Shown here: positions 6,286 through 8,002 of the stretch, piece by piece | Position numbering within the stretch: the first letter of the stretch is position 1 | Layout of the letters: each line of letters begins with the position of its first letter | NCBI GenBank assembly: GCA_934373375.1 | Contig: CAKROP010000080.1 | Location: 1 to 8,002 of the forward strand | From: an uncultured Anaerosacchariphilus sp. | GTDB taxonomy: Bacteria; Bacillota; Clostridia; Lachnospirales; Lachnospiraceae | Length of the DNA: 8,002 bases | Reading direction: 5' to 3' | Program-made: the position numbers and the translations under genes | Notes under the pieces: model-generated | What the model saw: the letters and a program-made list of their open reading frames with translations, nothing else | What the model was told of the DNA's origin: nothing | Database searches by the model: none

Positions 6286-6314
6286 AACTTTCTATAAACT
6301 TTTCTAAAAAACTT
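6286..6314 (+). repeat. Short AT-rich direct repeats upstream of ftsH promoter
   Basis: AACTTTCTA (6286-6294) and AACTTTTCTA (6297-6306) are near-identical and spaced about one helical turn apart, with a partial third copy AACTT (6310-6314). They lie just upstream of the putative -35. They could be an activator site or UP-like AT-rich DNA; chance in AT-rich spacer is also reasonable. Confidence 0.3.
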
Positions 6315-6330
6315 ATGATCTGACATTTTC

Positions 6331-8002
6331 TTACAGGCTTTCCTGCCGGATACTGTCGATGATATTGGCCTTCCGGAGCTTGCTTTTCGCATACAGCATG
6401 GTGGAAAATACCACCAGAAATACGCTGATAATCACGATGCATAAGCTGGTCACCGGGATATAGAAATTGGTCTCCACACTCTCCCGCACCACCCGATAGA
6501 TGCCGTAGGTCACAAGCAGTGATACAGGCAGGCCGTAGAGCAGGGACTTGGTGCCATAGAGAATGCACTCATAGCTCAGCATCCGGCTCATTTCCTTCGG
6601 GGTCATGCCCACCGAGGACAGCACCGCGAACTCCCTGCGGCGCAGCAGAAAGCCCGTGGAAATGGTGTTGAACACGTTGGCCGCCGCAATCAGGGAGATG
6701 AGGGCGATGAAGCCATAGGCGAACACGTCCACGGTGGTCAGCATCCGCTTCATACCGAGGGTGGATTCGGTCACATTGTCCACCATCATGTAGGTGCCGG
6801 ATTTATCCTGGTCGATCATCTCCTGGGCCTCCTCGGCCACCTGCTGATAGTTCGTCGCTTTCAGGTACACGCTGCTTCTGGGCAGGCAGCTGTCCATCCG
6901 GTCTCCCACCAGCGCCTCCATCTGGCTCTCGGATAATATCACGCAGATGCCGGTCATGCCCGCCATGAGATTCATGGGCGAATCCGGCGTATAGCCCGCG
7001 ATCTGAGCCTGCACGTTGATCTGGTAATCCTCCTGATGATTCACCGGCTCTTCCCCATCCGCTTCCTGGGCCGCGCTCCAGGCCTCATAATCGGTAAACG
7101 CCATATGCAGGGAGGTTACCTCCGGCTTCAGGGTTTCCGCCATCTCGTAACGGCCGGACGCGCTGCTGTAGATCCGTACTTCATTTTGTCCCAGCAGAAT
7201 GGAAACCGGCCCGCTCTTCTGCAACTCCGGCACCGGAATACCGGACGCCAGCAGCCAACCCTCGTAATCCGCATCGGAGAGTACCAGCACTTCCCCATAG
7301 AGATGAAGATAGCCGTTTTCGTCCGTCTGCATCTCGCCCATTTTCGCCAGATACGCCTCGCTTAACTGCTCCGGCTTTACCAGAAAATCCGGATAGCAGT
7401 CCCGGGCATACAGGGATTTTTGCACGCCGTCCAGATTCTCCAGTTCTTTTTGAAGAAGCGGATCCCGGACGCCGTATACGGATACGTCGTATTCCGGAAC
7501 GCTTTTCACATCGAACAGACTCTTTTTCAGATAGGAAGAATAAGAGCTGGCCGACACGAAGAGTACGATGCTGATAAACAGGGACAGCACTGTGGCCCGA
7601 TACTGCCGCTTTTCCCGGGAGAAATGCCGGTTGGCAATCAGGGCCGGAAGGCCAAATAATTTCTGGCTAAGACGACCCTTTTTCGCTGTCCGCCGGATTT
7701 CCCGTCTGGATAAACGAATATCCCGAGACATCTTAATGGCCTCCATAGGCGGAATCTTCGCTGCCCGTCTGGCTGGAATCCAAGCGGATATCAGAACCGT
7801 CGTCAGGGCGGTTCCCGCTGCGATGCCCAGGGCCGGTAAGGACACATGCACCCGCATGGCCACATTTCCATCGTACAGGTACTGGAAGGCTCCGGCAGTC
7901 AGATGCAGGGTGACGCCTATCCCTGCGATACCCGACAATATACCGATCGGTATACCCATGCTGCTCAAAATCAGGGCTTCCCGGAATACCATGCCCCGAA
8001 GC
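6331..8002 (-). CDS. FtsX/MacB-type ABC transporter permease (N-terminus outside window)
   Basis: The frame is open to the right edge; 556 residues are visible, ending at TAA 6333-6331. The first visible ATG (7992) is internal, since LRGMVFREALILS is typical of the middle of an FtsX domain. Numbering from that ATG, hydrophobic helices lie near 6-28, 51-72, 132-150, 421-443, 473-500 and 512-533. A hydrophilic region of about 270 residues (151-420), presumably extracellular, separates the two halves. The second FtsX domain carries the typical juxtamembrane segment RRREFAVLSSVGMTPKEM (451-468). The full protein would thus have two FtsX domains, each with four helices, as in permeases that pair with a MacB/LolD-like ATPase to export or respond to peptides, lipids or antibiotics. 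The ATPase gene is probably upstream, off the right edge. Substrate unknown. The spacing of the helices does not fit the ten-helix BceB plan clearly. Confidence 0.9.
   Translation of the reverse strand, partial: LRGMVFREALILSSMGIPIGILSGIAGIGVTLHLTAGAFQYLYDGNVAMRVHVSLPALGIAAGTALTTVLISAWIPARRAAKIPPMEAIKMSRDIRLSRREIRRTAKKGRLSQKLFGLPALIANRHFSREKRQYRATVLSLFISIVLFVSASSYSSYLKKSLFDVKSVPEYDVSVYGVRDPLLQKELENLDGVQKSLYARDCYPDFLVKPEQLSEAYLAKMGEMQTDENGYLHLYGEVLVLSDADYEGWLLASGIPVPELQKSGPVSILLGQNEVRIYSSASGRYEMAETLKPEVTSLHMAFTDYEAWSAAQEADGEEPVNHQEDYQINVQAQIAGYTPDSPMNLMAGMTGICVILSESQMEALVGDRMDSCLPRSSVYLKATNYQQVAEEAQEMIDQDKSGTYMMVDNVTESTLGMKRMLTTVDVFAYGFIALISLIAAANVFNTISTGFLLRRREFAVLSSVGMTPKEMSRMLSYECILYGTKSLLYGLPVSLLVTYGIYRVVRESVETNFYIPVTSLCIVIISVFLVVFSTMLYAKSKLRKANIIDSIRQESL

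Overview
The window looks like chromosomal DNA from a Gram-positive anaerobe of the class Clostridia, most likely a Lachnospiraceae-type gut bacterium. This is inferred from the LivJ lipoprotein signal, Clostridia-style FtsH and FtsX-type permease sequences, strong AGGAGG-type ribosome sites, and base composition slightly GC-rich by eye. Every supported gene lies on the minus strand, so transcription runs from the right edge to the left edge. I see no mobile element, tRNA, rRNA or CRISPR array.

Layout in transcription order: (a) 8002-6331, the C-terminal 556 residues of an FtsX/MacB-type ABC transporter permease, whose N-terminus lies outside the window. (b) 6330-6167, a short AT-rich spacer with a probable promoter and the start region of ftsH. 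(c) 6166-4373, ftsH, a membrane AAA+ zinc protease ending at a strong hairpin terminator. (d) 4303-2261, a probable two-gene operon. It holds a membrane-anchored or secreted stand-alone ComEC/Rec2-type metallo-beta-lactamase protein and, 11 bases downstream, a cytoplasmic protein with an NYN (LabA/MARF1-like) nuclease domain and two OST-HTH/LOTUS domains. (e) 2221-820, livJ, a branched-chain-amino-acid-type binding lipoprotein with its own sigma-A-type promoter and terminator. (f) 749-1, a separate promoter with a perfect extended -10, then livH, the matching permease, cut by the left edge.

The livJ-livH part is an ordinary amino-acid ABC importer in which a terminator and a second promoter uncouple the binding protein from the permease operon. 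The nuclease-like pair links an extracytoplasmic MBL-fold phosphodiesterase-like protein with a cytoplasmic RNA-directed NYN protein; a shared nucleic-acid role is plausible but unproven.

The most notable observation is the ftsH start. The well-placed ribosome site and ATG (6217-6215) are followed at once by an in-frame TAG (6214-6212), and the only conventional in-frame start after it is a GTG at 6166 inside the first membrane helix. This is a nonsense mutation, a sequencing error, or a start-stop control element. I do not see a clearly new multi-gene system.
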